Below are positions 9,240 through 21,253 of a stretch of DNA of 64,000 nt, one piece after another; position 1 is the stretch's first letter; each line of letters starts with the position of its first letter. The notes under the pieces were generated by a model. The model was not told the DNA's origin. It made no database searches and worked only from the letters and a program-made list of their open reading frames with translations. This DNA is from Ascarosepion bandense (lineage: Eukaryota > Mollusca > Cephalopoda > Sepiida > Sepiidae), in contig JBBBDQ010001452.1 of assembly GCA_037127315.1 (NCBI GenBank), positions 577,001 to 641,000 on the forward strand. The letters run 5' to 3'. The position numbers were made by a program, and so were the translations under genes.

Positions 9240-11420
9240 CAACAGCCCAGTTTTAGAGATGATTTCCCTTGAGATCTGAAACGTTGAACGTCCCAACTAT
9301 GCTGACCGGCCAATCTGAAAACCTCCAGGATATTAGTGACTCCAGAAAAAACTGCAGTTGTCAATAGCAAGCTCAAGAGGCTTCATGTGGACACTGGAGG
9401 AAACACATCTGACAGACTCTGGATCATTCAAAGAGAGGGACTACACGTTCTTCTGTCAGGGAAACAGCTCGAACGAACCTCGCCAACAATGTGTGCGATT
9501 CGCAGCTAGGAACAGCGTCCTGAATATGGCAGAACCAGGTAGTAACAGTTCAGAGTGACTTCTCACTCTCCGCCTCAACACCACAGCAGGTGCCGTTACC
9601 CTCATCAGCTTGTATGCCCTGACACTTTCTGCCATACCGGACACCGAGTTCTACGACAAGCTTGCAGCCATTATCAGCAGCATCCCAAGCAAGGAAGAGC
9701 TTGTTTTCCTGGGCGATTTCAATGCCAGAGTGGGTGCCGATCGCTACTCATGGATCTCGTTCCTTGGACAGTTTGGGGTCGGCAAGATGAACAACAATGG
9801 CCAGAGACTACTCGAGTTATACACATACCACAACCTGTGCATAACCACCTTCTTCAAAGCCCCAGCACAAGGTCTCTTGGCGACACCCACGCTCAGGGCA
9901 CTAGCACCAGTTGGATTTAATCCTTGTAAGACGAACGGCCATTAAGCATGTTCTTCACACTCGTTCTTTCCCAGCGTGGACTGTGACACAGACAAATTCC
10001 TACTTTGTTGCAAGATCAAGCTCCATCCGGAGAGATTACATCATGGCAAAAAGCAAGGGACTCTTTGCATTGATGTCAGCAAGATTAGACAACTAAACTT
10101 TGTGGAGTTGTTTATTGAGAGATGTGAGAGCGAACTGAAAACCTCACAAACCGGGGACACTGCCACAAAGAAGTGGGCAACTTTATGGGATACCATGCAC
10201 TGAACTGCACTGCACTGCCTTGGCCATTTTTGGGAGAAAAACCTGGAAGTCACATGCCTTGTTTTTTGTGTCAAAGTTTACCGAGATGACTCCCGTCGTT
10301 GGGGAATACAAGCGGTCACCCAACGAGAGAAAGCTGCAGATCCTTATGGCTGCCTGGAGCAAAGCTTAGCAGACTTCCAGACGCTGCTCCAACAAGTACT
10401 GAACAGAGCTCAGTGATAAAATTCCAGACAGCAGTAATCACAGGGAATATCATAGCAATGTATGATGGCATCAAGACAGCAATGGGTCGAGTGCAGAACA
10501 AGACAGCTCACCTTAAATCCACCACTGGGGAAGTCATCACAGACAAAAGAAAACAGATGGAGAGATGGGTGGGACACTATTTCAACCTCTGAGTGGTTGG
10601 CAGAGTCTTGTTTCGTCTGCAGAAACTTTCCGTACATGTTTACCCAGAGTCGCAGTTAGGCTTTCGATCAGAAAGACCCACAGTAGACATGTTCTCGCTC
10701 CGTCAACTCCAGGAGAAGTGCGGAGAACAGCAGATGCCACTGTACGTCGCTTTCATCGATCTGACCAAGGCATTCGACCTTGTTAGTAGGGAGGGCCTCT
10801 TCAGAATCCTGTCTAAGATTGACAGCCAATCAAAGCTGCACTCCTTCCATAACAACATGCAGGGAACTGTGCAGTTCAACAGCAAAATATTGGAGCCCTT
10901 CAAAATCTGCAGCAGGGTCAAACAGGCTTGTGTCCTCGCTCCCACTCTCTTCGGAATCTTCGCGCTATTTCTGAAGTACGCATTCGGCACATCATGGGAA
11001 GGGACTTACCTGCATACGAGATCTGATGGCAGGCTTTTCAATCTCACCCGACTCAGAGACAGGATCAAAAAGTTCTTATCAGAGGCATGTTGTTTGCTGA
11101 TGATACGACATTAACATTCTACATCCAGCGTGAACGACAACCACTAATGGATCATCTTTCTCGGGCCTGCACAGACTTTAGGCTAACCATTTGCTTGAAA
11201 AAAAAAAAAAAAAAGACACACCCAAGCGTCCTGGGTCAAAGTACCGCAGCACCAACGGTCATCATCATCAATGATTTTGAACGGGATGCGGTCTGTTAGT
11301 TTAACTACATTGGCTCTAACACTGAACTCACAACTCTAAGAGTCAAGTCAGGAACTAACCAACGTCTATATCCACTGGGCCATGTGTCCTTCAGTACCAG
11401 GCTACAGTAGCGGTGAACAA
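9240..11420 (+). mobile_element. RTE-type LINE, long decayed copy (endonuclease + RT)
   Basis: The order is that of an RTE-clade polyprotein. The apurinic-like endonuclease is at about 9340-9960 (LVFLGDFNARVGAD near 9700; FGVGKMNNNGQRLLELYTYH; LDLILVRRTAIK). The linker is at 9960-10592. The reverse transcriptase is at 10593-11110 (VYPESQLGFRSERPTVDMF; motif A as FIDLTKAFD; VKQACVLAPTLFGIF), then LFADDTTLTF at 11087, so both catalytic Asp pairs survive. There are at least six frameshifts or stops. A deletion at about 10592 joins the linker straight to mid-RT, removing the first RT motifs. A run of 16 A sits in the frame near 11200. The protein does not reach its usual C-terminus. Confidence 0.9.
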
Positions 11421-11538
11421 GTGACTTTAGAGGGTTAGAGGGAGATAACTCATGACTTCTAATCGAGGCATTACTATGCAAGGAATGACGACGATATACG
11501 CCAGTGATTGTATTAAAGGGTTCCGTTCAAAATTCCTA

Positions 11539-11588
11539 CCATCTGAAAAAGGCCGAAGCGTACAACGACCGAAACGTCGTGCAAATGG
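11539..11588 (+). ncRNA. tentative hammerhead-like motif
   Basis: CCAT/ATGG could form stem I. The core is CTGAAAA (G8 changed). Stem II GGCCG/CGACC has one mismatch. Then GAAACGTCG, the form with a minimal stem III often seen in Penelope-like elements. No PLE protein is nearby. Weak. Confidence 0.3.
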
Positions 11589-11829
11589 CAAGAATGATGG
11601 GGACAATAGTCCGATTGATGTAAATACTGGAAATACTACCTCATTTCAGAAATATAGACAAATTGTGACATTTCGTCTGTGTAAAATGAGCTACAGGGCT
11701 GAAACTAATCCATCACCCAGAAGGCCGGGTAAATTCTTTTGAACTCTGTCAAGTTTGGATAGTGCGGATCGGGTAAAGATAAGGAATCACAAGGCGAATT
11801 AGGTATTTTAAGGGCGTTATAAGTAACTA

Positions 11830-12140
11830 GGATGTGCGTTGTGGTCCAGTGGATATCGACTCGGAACGAGAAATCGGAGAGCCGAGTTCGAATTCCAGTT
11901 GAATTCGTTGCAATCATATACGCACAAATACACTTGGGAAAGGTTTTAATCCGTCTCTTCCCTCCAGCTATGGGACAAATAACAGGACAGATTGGGTTCT
12001 ATAGCCTTGGTTGGCAACCAGTCTACCGCAGAAAGCAATGGCAACCTACTGCGGGATAATCTTCTGCTTAGTCAGTCAAGTCTCTTTTGAGACATGATCG
12101 CCCAAGCGTGTATCACATACGGCACTTAACTGACTGATAA
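11830..12140 (+). mobile_element. SINE family A, near full length
   Basis: Starts GTGCGTTGTGGTCCAGTGGA and ends CACTTAACTGACTGAT, with the CATG/TTGAGACATG tail hairpin slightly degraded. Confidence 0.85.
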
Positions 12141-12309
12141 GTAACAGATCATTTTTGCAGACTCTTTTATTATGGATCATATACCTGGGGGTTGTTGGAA
12201 TGAATTTGAGACACACTATTCATTCATAGCAGGGTGGCTCTTTGAGGCGATATACAAGCATCAGGGTTGGAAAATTCAAGATCTTCAAGGTGATGACAAA
12301 ATTTTACAA

Positions 12310-13322
12310 TTAAGGACAATGTCTTTTAAAATATTATTTTGTTTCATTCTCACTTGTTCACTCACACATTCTCTCATACATAATCATATATAAAAAATGA
12401 TCAAAGAAAATGTCTCTTAAAATGGTATTTTGTCTCGTTCTCACTTGTTCACTCACACATTCTCTCATACATAACCACATATATAAACAATGATCAAAGA
12501 AAATGTCTCTTAAAATGGTATTTTGTCTCGTTCTCACTTGTTCACTCACACATTCTCTCATACATAATCACATATATAAACAATGATCAAAGAAAATGTC
12601 TCTTAAAATGGTATTTTGTCTCGTTCTCACTTGTTCACTCACACATTCTCTCATACATAACCACATATATAAACAATGATCAAAGAAAATGTCTCTTAAA
12701 ATGGTATTTTGTCTCGTTCTCACTTGTTCACTCACACATTCTCTCATACATAATCACATATATAAACAATGATCAAAGAAAATGTCTCTTAAAATGGTAT
12801 TTTGTCTCGTTCTCACTTGTTCACTCACACATTCTCTCATACATAATCACATATATAAACAATGATCAAAGAAAATGTCTCTTAAAATGGTATTTTGTCT
12901 CGTTCTCACTTGTTCACTCACACATTCTCTCATACATAATCACATATATAAACAATGATCAAAGAAAATGTCTCTTAAAATGGTATTTTGTCTCGTTCTC
13001 ACTTGTTCACTCACACAGTCTCTCATACATAACCACATATATAAACAATGATCAAAGAAAATGTCTCTTAAAATGGTATTTTGTCTCGTTCTCACTTGTT
13101 CACTCACACATTCTCTCATACATAATCACATATATAAACAATGATCAAAGAAAATGTCTCTTAAAATGGTATTTTGCTTCATTCTCACTTGTTTACCCAC
13201 ACATTCTCTCATACATAACCACATACATAAGCAATGATTAAGGACAATGTCTCTTAAAATGGTATTTTGTCTCGTTCTCACTTGTTCACTCACACATTCT
13301 CTCTACAGATATAAACAATGAT
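12310..13322. repeat. 93-bp tandem satellite, 11 copies
   Basis: TGTCTCTTAA (first copy TGTCTTTTAA) occurs at 12318, 12411, 12504, 12597, 12690, 12783, 12876, 12969, 13062, 13155 and 13248, exactly 93 bp apart. Inner copies are almost identical; the first and the last two are divergent, the usual edge pattern. Alternate units differ at TAATCACA/TAACCACA. Although 93 is a multiple of three, TAATCACA units put a stop in the long minus frame, so it is not coding. Confidence 0.97.
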
Positions 13323-13329
13323 TAAGTGT

Positions 13330-13720
13330 AGTTACTTGAACTTGTAGATTTTCGTCAAAAGTAACTTCTTCATCATTTCAACATTTGGCGATTTTATCTG
13401 TGCAGTATCAAAATTGAAAATACCTTTTTGCTTACACAATAAGAAGCGTACACAATATTTTTCTCTGTAACTTTTATTATAATTTTATTGTTTTTTCAAC
13501 TGAATAAATTAGAAATTAATCACATGAATCGACGTGTTCTAATCATGCTGTTATCTTTGTTAACATAACATTATTTCAAATTTTAGTTTATAAAAATCTT
13601 CAAAGAGAAATAAAACACATTTTTCTTAATTCTAAGACAGACGCTTACACATAGGTTCTTCTGAAGTGAAAGTGGCCGAGGCACATTCAACGAAAAATTA
13701 CATTAACTCTTTTTTAGTAC
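13330..13720. other. unassigned AT-rich sequence
   Basis: No repeat family or gene recognised. Confidence 0.4.
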
Positions 13721-13724
13721 TGCG

Positions 13725-14790
13725 CCTCTTCTTATGATGAGACATATCTCATCCGGCCCACTGGTCGGAAGAGATTGTCCACGCTCGATATAGAGTTTTT
13801 GAGGTGTACTCATAAACTATGGTATCAGCTGCATAGATATTTACTAACAATCTGAGATATACTTTCAAAAAAATCTATTGGGACTCACCCCAGACCTCAA
13901 GTAGAACTCATATAAATGATTCATCATTAAAGACGCTGTAAAAATAATTTACTCTTTATACCACTCCAGAAAGCACATAGCTACCCCTCAGGGTGCATTA
14001 GTATATCTGGATACACTGGAGAAACAGTAGTCGATTGAAAATTAAGTTTACTGCAGACATCAGGGGAAACTAATGTACATAAGATCCATGACTCTTTCTA
14101 CCATGCTTTATCTTTACAAGACTCAGATAGAAACAAAAATCAACCATTGTGGTTATATCTGGGTTGGCGCTATACAATCGTCTTTTTCAGGCTTGACAGA
14201 TATCAATATCATTCACGCTAACTCTTGGGCGATTCATTATTTTTCAATCTGCAGCTCCTTTCCAAACCTATTGCTGCTTCCACGACAAACGTTCAGATGA
14301 CCCCTCCATTCCACCAGTTCGAACTTTTAATACCTGGGCACGTCATGTTATTTTCGGGGAGTCGAATCATCCTTATATCCACCGTGCTCTAAAACCAGCT
14401 TTTATCCATTCATTTAGAGCAACGTCAGAGGAGAAATCAACTTGCCAGCCTCGGATCATCTTGATTTTAAGAAGGCAGTCAAAATCCTATGCTATCGTCT
14501 GTATCGTTGAAACAGCGACCCAACAGCGGAAAATCCTATAACGATCGATTTCCCTAAAATGGTGATGGATATGGTGAGATTAATTTGCTAACTCTACTAC
14601 TGCCTAGTTCCACCAGTTCAGACCTTTACTGCTACTAACACGGACACGAATCACCCTCATTTCCACTCTACTTTAATGTGTAACAAACTCCAAAAGAATA
14701 AACTCTTTTGTGGGTGTTTCCCTGAAAAATAAAATGTTAAGCTCTTCAAATCAAAGATCAATCGTTATCTGTCGTCCTTATCCTCATAAT
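13725..14790 (+). mobile_element. LINE C-terminal fragments (CR1/jockey-like family 3), decayed
   Basis: ORF 14073-14300 begins with a LYKTQIETKINHCGYIW segment, the C-terminal domain that follows RT in jockey/CR1-like LINEs. Frameshifted downstream text reads DDPSIPPVRTFNTWARHVIF and ESNHPYIHRALKP. A second partial copy at about 14600-14790 reads PVQTF..TNHPHFHSTL and FKSKINRYLSSL. This is a different family from the 16-kb LINE. Confidence 0.7.
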
Positions 14791-14794
14791 ATCT

Positions 14795-15900
14795 ATTTCC
14801 TACCACCTTCTCTTGCACTTTCATCTCACAACTCATTTATCATTACGATTTTATCTCGTGTGGCTATCGAGCCTTCTGTTGGGTGAAATTTATTAGAAAA
14901 TAAGCAGAATTCTTTTAAAGATCTTAAACGGACTGATAGCTTTCCAGCAACCACTTCGTTTGATCAACAACGAAGACAAAGCACGTCAGATCTAATGATA
15001 GATTTCCGAAGGGGAATGCAGGTTCAAATCCTACTGGGGAGCGCCTATTTTCTCTGGCAAGATTTTTCAATATTCAGAACTGTAGACGAAAATGCATAAA
15101 TATTATATTTAGTAGACGAAAATACACACATTTAATTTTTAATAAATAAACAGGGCGTCTACTCAAATGCGAGTATCTCTTAAAAATAACGGTTAAATAA
15201 TACAAATCTGTTAGATAAACAAATAAAAAATCTATCCCATTTTATATATAATAACATTTAACACTTTCCTAATGGACAGACCAAATCTGATCGGCCAAAG
15301 ACGTGGTTATGTTCGGAATCGAAAAGGGCCATTGAAGCAGTTTGGGCATTGTGGCAATTTTCATGTAAAATGTCAAATAAATTGATACATTATGGAATTA
15401 TTCTCAGAATATTCTGAAGATTTCGAAAGAGGACGGCAGTCGAGAAATTTAAACTTACCAGGAAGCCAAGTGGATTTATTTTGCAATTTTCGAAAAGTTT
15501 AATAATATTTTTTTAATGTATTCTCCCCTAACTGTGGGTTAAATAAAACCTAAACATATTTTGGACTTTAAAAATAATTCTATTTTTTGCGAGTAAGCAT
15601 TGCATAAACAGTTTCTTTTGAATAACAATAATTTTTCCAGATACCTGTTCAATTCTTTAATCTATAGGTGGTGGAGAAATTCATAACTTCTTCAAATGTA
15701 TTTGACATAAGTGAACATAACATACATGTAATTCGAACTCGGCTCTCGGATTTGTCAATTTGTGCTGCTCTCCGTTATAGCACCCGAACATCCAGGATTC
15801 CATGGGGAGGAGTAAAATATGAGATTGATGAGTAAATTGCTTCTATCGTAGAACCTATAATTCCACTACAATGGAAGACTCATTACTCTCCATGGTAGAT
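14795..15900. other. unassigned sequence
   Basis: No confident element. Segments near 15000-15060 and 15720-15790 resemble very old tRNA-SINE pieces (GGTTCAAATCC and AATTCGAACTCGGCTCTC). Confidence 0.35.
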
Positions 15901-15904
15901 TTCA

Positions 15905-16843
15905 ACGGATGAGAAATGAACAGAATTTAAGGACCAATACGTAGTGGACTGGGATAAGAAATGGCTCGTAAATTTTAATGCTTCTAAAACGAAGCTACTA
16001 TCAATTAACCACCATAGACAATCGCACCTACCTCCCATTGGCATGGACCAGGCTTGCCTCCCAGAGAGTAAAACACTACGCCTCCTTGGTCTCACACTTT
16101 CAGCGGACCTCAAGTGGAATGACTATATCGAATCCATTGCTAAATCAGCTGCTATGAAAGTCGGTTCTCTGTGCAGGGCACGGAAGTTTTTTCCGTCTAA
16201 ATCTATCCTGCACATATATAAATCTACCATCCGCCCGTGCATTGAATAGTGCTGCCACATCTGGTCGGGTGTCCCTGCTATTCTCCTCGAGGTTCTTGAC
16301 AAAATACAACGGAAAATATGTAATGTGATTGATGCTGACTTGGCAGCCCAGCTGCAGTCACTCTCTCACCGACGTGACGTGGCCTCCCTGTGTCTCTTCT
16401 ATAAATACTTTCACGGCTTCTGCTTCGATGAACTTAGATCACTGGTGCCCCCTAGGTACGAATTTGCACGAGATACTAGATTAGCAATTAGGTCTCACCC
16501 TTTTACAGTGAAACCGATAAAATGTAACCGCAATTTCTTCTTCAACAGCTTCTTTTCTCGCACTTCCCGACTGTGGAATTCCCTTCCACATGATTGCTTC
16601 CCCGACGTCTACAATCTCCAGGTGGTTAAATGTAAGGTCAATAGACACCTCCTAAGACACTAACTCGCATCCATTCTTTCAAACACCCTTCCCATCTACC
16701 CAACCCTCAGCCTTACCCGTCTATCACCCTCCTTCAGACATTTCCTATATCTCACCACTCTTTCTCTTTAACTTCCTCTATATGACCCCTTGCGCAATAG
16801 TGGCAGTGGAATGCCTTGCTTGGGGTGAAATGATTAAAAAAAA
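15905..16843 (+). mobile_element. CR1/jockey-like LINE (family 2), best-preserved 3' copy
   Basis: One frame from 15944 to 16663 is interrupted only by TAG at 16247-16249. It reads KWLVNFNASKTKLLSINHH (post-catalytic RT), LRLLGLTLSADLKWNDYIES, VGSLCRARKFF, YKSTIRPCIE*CCHIWSG. The C-terminal block follows: LQSLSHRRDVASLCLFYKYF, TRLAIRSHPFTVKP, NSFFSRTSRLWNSLP and CKVNRHLL. The 3' UTR has CCTTGCGCAATAGTGGCAGT and ends GGTGAAATGATTAAAAAAA. The RT catalytic motifs lie upstream of the truncation. About ten other copies of this 3' end are in the window. Confidence 0.9.
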
Positions 16844-16868
16844 TTCTATCCTATTATAATGTGGATAT

Positions 16869-16923
16869 AAAGTTGGTGATCAATTCTATATTACAATCAA
16901 TATATAAACTGATCCCTTACTTT
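16869..16923. repeat. 55-bp hairpin module, copy 1
   Basis: AAAGTTGGTGATCAATT pairs imperfectly with AAACTGATCCCTTACTTT around TATATTACAATCAATATAT. It is joined directly to a LINE family-2 tail. The same module occurs at 32995, 44579 and 57938. Confidence 0.75.
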
Positions 16924-17060
16924 ATAGCCACAATCATCCTTCTCTTAACCACTTCCTGACACCTCCTATAATCTTTCTCATCACTTTCCCCTATGTAACC
17001 CCCTGCGCAATAGTGGCAGTGGAATGCTTTGCTTGGGGTGAAATGATTTTTAAAAAAATT
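16924..17060 (+). mobile_element. LINE family-2 3' tail attached to the hairpin module
   Basis: GCCACAATCATCCTTCTCT leads to CCCCTGCGCAATAGTGGCAG and GGTGAAATGATT, then A-rich. It lacks LINE coding sequence and has the same composition as 57994-58137. Confidence 0.75.
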
Positions 17061-17110
17061 AAACCACTAGGCTACCTACGCAAATGATTCCATTATAATA
17101 GTAAAGGTTT

Positions 17111-17476
17111 GTGAAGAAGCAGATCGATGGGTTGTACAAAAACGGTTTTCGGGGGAAGAAATGTGATCGACATTCTGAAAGTAAATTCCGTCTGGTTTCA
17201 CTTTCGCGTAAAAACCATTTGGAAAAAAAGCTTCCATTTTTGTTTTTTTACAGTGAAGTTCACAAGCTCAAAAAGGGAACAATTCTTGAATTAAAACAAG
17301 CAATGTTTGATACATTTTCTGAATTCAATGTAGAAATATATCTTAGAAGTGTTACTGATAGGTCGAACATTGTACTAAACATGAAGAGGAGTCTTTTAAA
17401 CATGTTAAATTGTTTGTTAATCATTATAAATCATGTTTTGATATACAAATACTTAAATTTCCTTAAACTAATCTAA
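17111..17476 (+). CDS. open frame of 121 aa, unrecognised, doubtful
   Basis: A 121-residue frame starting at GTG, without low-complexity repeats and rich in Lys, Leu and Asn. It matches no family I recognise, has no in-frame ATG near its start, and the surrounding DNA is AT-rich. It may be chance. Confidence 0.12.
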   Translation: MKKQIDGLYKNGFRGKKCDRHSESKFRLVSLSRKNHLEKKLPFLFFYSEVHKLKKGTILELKQAMFDTFSEFNVEIYLRSVTDRSNIVLNMKRSLLNMLNCLLIIINHVLIYKYLNFLKLI

Positions 17477-17719
17477 ATTATTTTGTCCAATAAAAAAAGG
17501 CGTTACTGGTATCTCAACTTGTCTATGCAGTAATACAATAGATATGGTGATAAGGACATATCGATTACTAAATAAATAAGTTTTATAAACAAATTTCAAA
17601 TTACGATTTATAATTGCTCAAGTGATTTTTGATTCATTATTTCCGGGTGTGTCCTTCAGTTTGGTGTGCAACTACCGTGTTTCTTCCATGAGTTTAAAAT
17701 TTAATAAACGGTAATTAGA

Positions 17720-18111
17720 AAATTTTAGTCTCTTTTAAAGTGAGGTTCTTCCTGTAAAGGGTCCGGGAGCAACTCGAGGTTGAGGGTTCCAATAAGAAGC
17801 TGTTTATGCAGATAGAAAAGGAAGATAACGATTAATCCGAGACATTAACAGGTTAAAATTGTTGTGATCGGGGAAGCATCCTCTTGGAAGTCGGTTACTC
17901 AGATCAAGGGTTATCGAGTAAAAGATGTTCGAGGGGAATATGCTTCTCACGAATTGAACACAGAGAGGATGCGGGTGGAGCTACAATGTGAGTAGTATGG
18001 CGGGTCCTGACGGTGGAGATTAGAACTAGTGAAACCGAGGAATACAGTTCGTCTGGGTACTTTCCATCGAAGTAGCGATAGAGCAGTGACAGACTTAACC
18101 ATATCCCAACG

Positions 18112-18172
<61 letters not shown>

Positions 18173-19015
18173 GTTGGAAGGGGGAAAATAATTTATCACA
18201 GATAAGTGGACCCTAAGACGTTTTAGGACCCTATCAAGACTGGAAGGTGATGGCTGAGCATCTCTCGTCAAAAACATGTCAACGTTACTCCATTTTAGGT
18301 GTTTTGTAAAGATAGGCGATAGCCGGAGTCAGGAGTCAACAGTATTCCATTTTTGGCCTGATCTGACATTATAAAGGTAGGCGATAGCAGGAGTCAAAAA
18401 TCAACGGTATTTTATTTTAGGCCTGACCTGGCTTTTGTGAAGGTAGGCGATAACAGAAGTCAGGAGTCAACGGTATTCCATTTTAGGCCTTATCTTGCTT
18501 TTGTAAAGGTCGGCGATGGCAGGACCCAAGTGCTTAATGGAGTGGTAAAGGAAACCAACGATTTTTTCTAGCATCTTTAGTGATGACTTTTGTGTACGAT
18601 TTCCATTTGAAGATTAGGATTCTAGGATTCTTTTCGCAGCTGAACACATTTGTGTAAAATTGTATTTGCATTTCTTCAATTATATAGATCAAAATCTGCA
18701 ACGGATGTAAAGACACCATTTTTTTATAATGTTGTTTATCCTGTACAAATCCCGAAACCACTCGATGTAGAGAGATACGGAGTAAGATGAGGTTTATACT
18801 GATAGAAGGGGAAGATAACAGTTAACTCTAAAGTAGAAGATTGTAGTGGTTTGGAAAACACCCTCTTGAGCGTCAGTTTCACTAAAAGAAGCTGTTCAAG
18901 TGGAACTTACTTCTAGCCAATGAAATAGGGAGGGGGATGGGAGTGGTGGATCCTGGCTAAGAAGGTTAGATCTGGCGGAACCAAAAGAGCAGTGAGACGC
19001 TTGCTAAATCTCTTC
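17720..19015 (-). mobile_element. decayed LINE-derived region with internal tandem repeat
   Basis: Two diverged copies of one sequence lie at about 17790-18110 and 18780-19015. Both contain TTTAT.C.GATAGAA..GGAAGATAAC, CCTCTTG, GGTGGA and CAGTGA landmarks. Between them lie a (TG)n(AG)n tract (18115-18171), a 65-bp tandem repeat and a minus-strand stretch at 18534-18761 reading FKWKSYTKVITKDARK, which resembles the LKW.SYIESIAK segment of CR1-like LINEs. Confidence 0.5.
18283..18530. repeat. 65-66 bp tandem repeat, 4 copies
   Basis: GGCGAT recurs at 18315, 18380, 18446 and 18512, each with an upstream TTTTAGGCCTGA..TTTTGTAAAGGTA and a downstream AGTCAGGAGTCAACGGTATT context. Confidence 0.85.
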
Positions 19016-19023
19016 TGTGAAAG

Positions 19024-19650
19024 AGTTTTTTTATCGTTTCACTCCAAGCAAGACGTTACCACCACTGATGTGCAGGGGACTACATAAGAGTAACAGTTTA
19101 GACAGGAGTAGAGTAAAGAGAAAGAAGAACCAGTTACAGGGGGTGTCAGAGAAAGGGCAAGAGAAGGATGGGAACACAGTTGCGAAGGTAGAGAGAAAAG
19201 AAAAGAACAACATATACGGGGGGATGAAGAAGGAATTGGAGTCAAGTAAATAAGAGATGGAAACTGACATTGCATTTAAATTCCTGGAGGTTGTAGCCGT
19301 CAGGAAAGCAAAAATATGGAAGAGAGTTCCACAGGATGTAAGTGTAAGAAAAGAAGCTGCAGGAGTAGAATTGCCGGCTGCATTTGGTTGATCTAACTGT
19401 AAATGTGTGGGACCTTGTTGCCAGTCTGGTTGCACGAGTAAATTCTTGTGGTGGGGGCAACAGTGACTTATGTTCGTCGGAGCAGAAGCCATGAAAGTAT
19501 TTGTAGAAGATACAGAGAGAAGCCATATCCTGCCGGTGAGAAAATGGCTGGAGTCGAGCTGCCAGGTCGGGACCTATCACATTGCAAATTCTATTTTGGA
19601 GCCTGTCGAGAACACTGAGATGAACAGCAGGGGTACCTGACCATATATGA
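19024..19650 (-). mobile_element. CR1/jockey-like LINE (family 2), 3' copy
   Basis: The minus frame reads CHIWSGTPAVHLSVLDRLQ, DLAARLQPFSHRQDMASLC, FHGFCSDEHKSLLPPPQEF, TRLATRSHTF and ILWNSLPYFCFPDGYNLQEF. It ends in the 3' UTR with the tail complement at 19024-19060. It is fairly intact at its C-terminus. Confidence 0.85.
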
Positions 19651-19869
19651 CAGTAGTTGGAGCGGGGGGATAATTTGTCACCCGGTAACGACTTGGAGGC
19701 GCCTTTGGACTCTATCGAAACTAGAGATAACAGCTCTTGCCCAAATATAACAACAGTATTCAATTGTCGACCTGATCTAATCATTGTAACGGTAAAAGAC
19801 TGCAGGAGGAGCCAGGTACGTTCTGGAATATCGCGCGTCTTTAGCGATGAATTGAATGTACGGACCATC

Positions 19870-20211
19870 CCTTAGGGCAGGGGTTTTCAAACTTTTTGAC
19901 TTACGGACCCCTTTATATTTCAAGTTTTAGTCTAGGGACCCACTATAAATGCTTATGAAATTTATACATAAACTTTGACTAAAAATAGCTTATAGTTTTG
20001 CATTAACGTCGTAAAAACTGGTTTTAAGCTTACTTTAGACATAAGTGTTCAAATAAAATAAATTAATATTGCATGTTGATGCAAAATGTAACAACATTAA
20101 ATTTAAATTACTTTGAATTTCACGTGATGAGTTAATCCACGAACCCCTTATCTTATCCTTGCTGACCCCCTGTGGTCCGCGGACCACAGTTTGAAAACCC
20201 CTGCCTTAGGG
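19870..20211. mobile_element. hAT MITE with 8-bp target duplication
   Basis: The inverted ends are CAGGGGTTTTCAAACTTTTT (19878) and its near complement ending TTTGAAAACCCCTG (20203). They are flanked by the identical 8-bp direct repeat CCTTAGGG at 19870-19877 and 20204-20211. An 8-bp duplication and CAGGGG ends are typical of the hAT superfamily. The interior is non-coding and AT-rich. Confidence 0.93.
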
Positions 20212-20386
20212 GACACCCATTCATCAAAAATCAAATCGTCACGCCATATCATTTAGCAAAGATTTAGGATTTATTTTATCATTATTATTTTTAAAATAAT
20301 CTCCATTTGTAATCATAAGTTAATGATTTATAATGATATATATTTTAATTCTGGAGTTGTCAAGAGACCGGAGTGTCAAAAAGACG

Positions 20387-20389
<3 letters not shown>

Positions 20390-20432
<43 letters not shown>
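20390..20432. repeat. (TA)n microsatellite
   Basis: Pure TA run. Confidence 0.97.
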
Positions 20433-20434
<2 letters not shown>

Positions 20435-20587
20435 GTTGAGGGAATTTTGGAGAAAAATAAGCCTTGTATGACGGTATATATATATCATTCCTCTGAGAAT
20501 ATATTTGGTCACGTTAATTTAAGCTATAATCCATGCAGATTTTTTAGCCTAGGTGACTATCGTTACTGATTTGTCGGATATCGGAAA

Positions 20588-20866
20588 GACAAATCGGAGA
20601 GCCGCGTTCGAATTCCAGTTGAACTCCTTGCATTCACTTCTGCACAAATACACTTGGAAAAGGTATTAATCCGTCTCTTCCCTCCAATTATGGGTTAAAT
20701 AATAGGACAGATTTAGTTCTTTAGCCTTTGCTGAAAACCAGTCTACCGCAAAAAGCAATGACAACCTACTGAGAGATAATCTTCTGCCCAGTCAGTCATG
20801 TCTCTTTCGAGACATGATCGCCCAAATCGTGTATCACGTATGGCACTTAAGTGACTGACTATCGTT
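20588..20866 (+). mobile_element. SINE family A, 5' head damaged
   Basis: Picks up at GACAAATCGGAGAGCCGCGT and runs to AAGTGACTGACT. The A-box is lost; the tail hairpin CATGTCTC/GAGACATG is intact. Confidence 0.8.
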
Positions 20867-21035
20867 ATTTGAAACTTTGGCTGTAGCTAAGATTTCTTTT
20901 CTACCAGTGATCAGTGACGGAACTTAAATTAAAACCGATATTGTAAATGTCATATGTTCATAACTGACAGTTATTCTTGAATTGGGAAGTTTGTTTCCAA
21001 TATTATAGATTCAGGTAATATTTTTACTATTCTTA

Positions 21036-21250
21036 TTATTTCACTCCAAGAAAGGTAATAACGCCGCTAAGATTGAAGTGGTTACTGAGCATGAAATAAT
21101 ATAATAAAAGAAAAACATTTCTTCTGTCTCCCTTACCTTCGATATGATCTATGAGTGTCAGATTTTCCAAGCCTCTTTTCTCCATCACATGACCTAAAAA
21201 TTTCAAGTCTCTCTTTCTGTTGTTTAGTATAAATATCCATTTTGTTCCCA
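21036..21250 (-). mobile_element. RTE-like family 1 LINE, C-terminal fragment
   Basis: The minus frame reads RDLKFLGHVMEKRGLENLTL and HIEGKGDR, matching the 6.1-kb copy. Its other part is at 21515-21625, with a LINE tail inserted between. Confidence 0.75.
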
Positions 21251-21253
21251 TTC

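Noticed and set aside
12172..12393. 73-aa plus frame before the satellite
   Set aside because: Runs into the first satellite unit; no family resemblance.
12358..12561. Repeated peptide frame in the 93-bp satellite
   Set aside because: The period is a multiple of three, but TAATCACA units introduce a stop, so the frame is not kept across the array.
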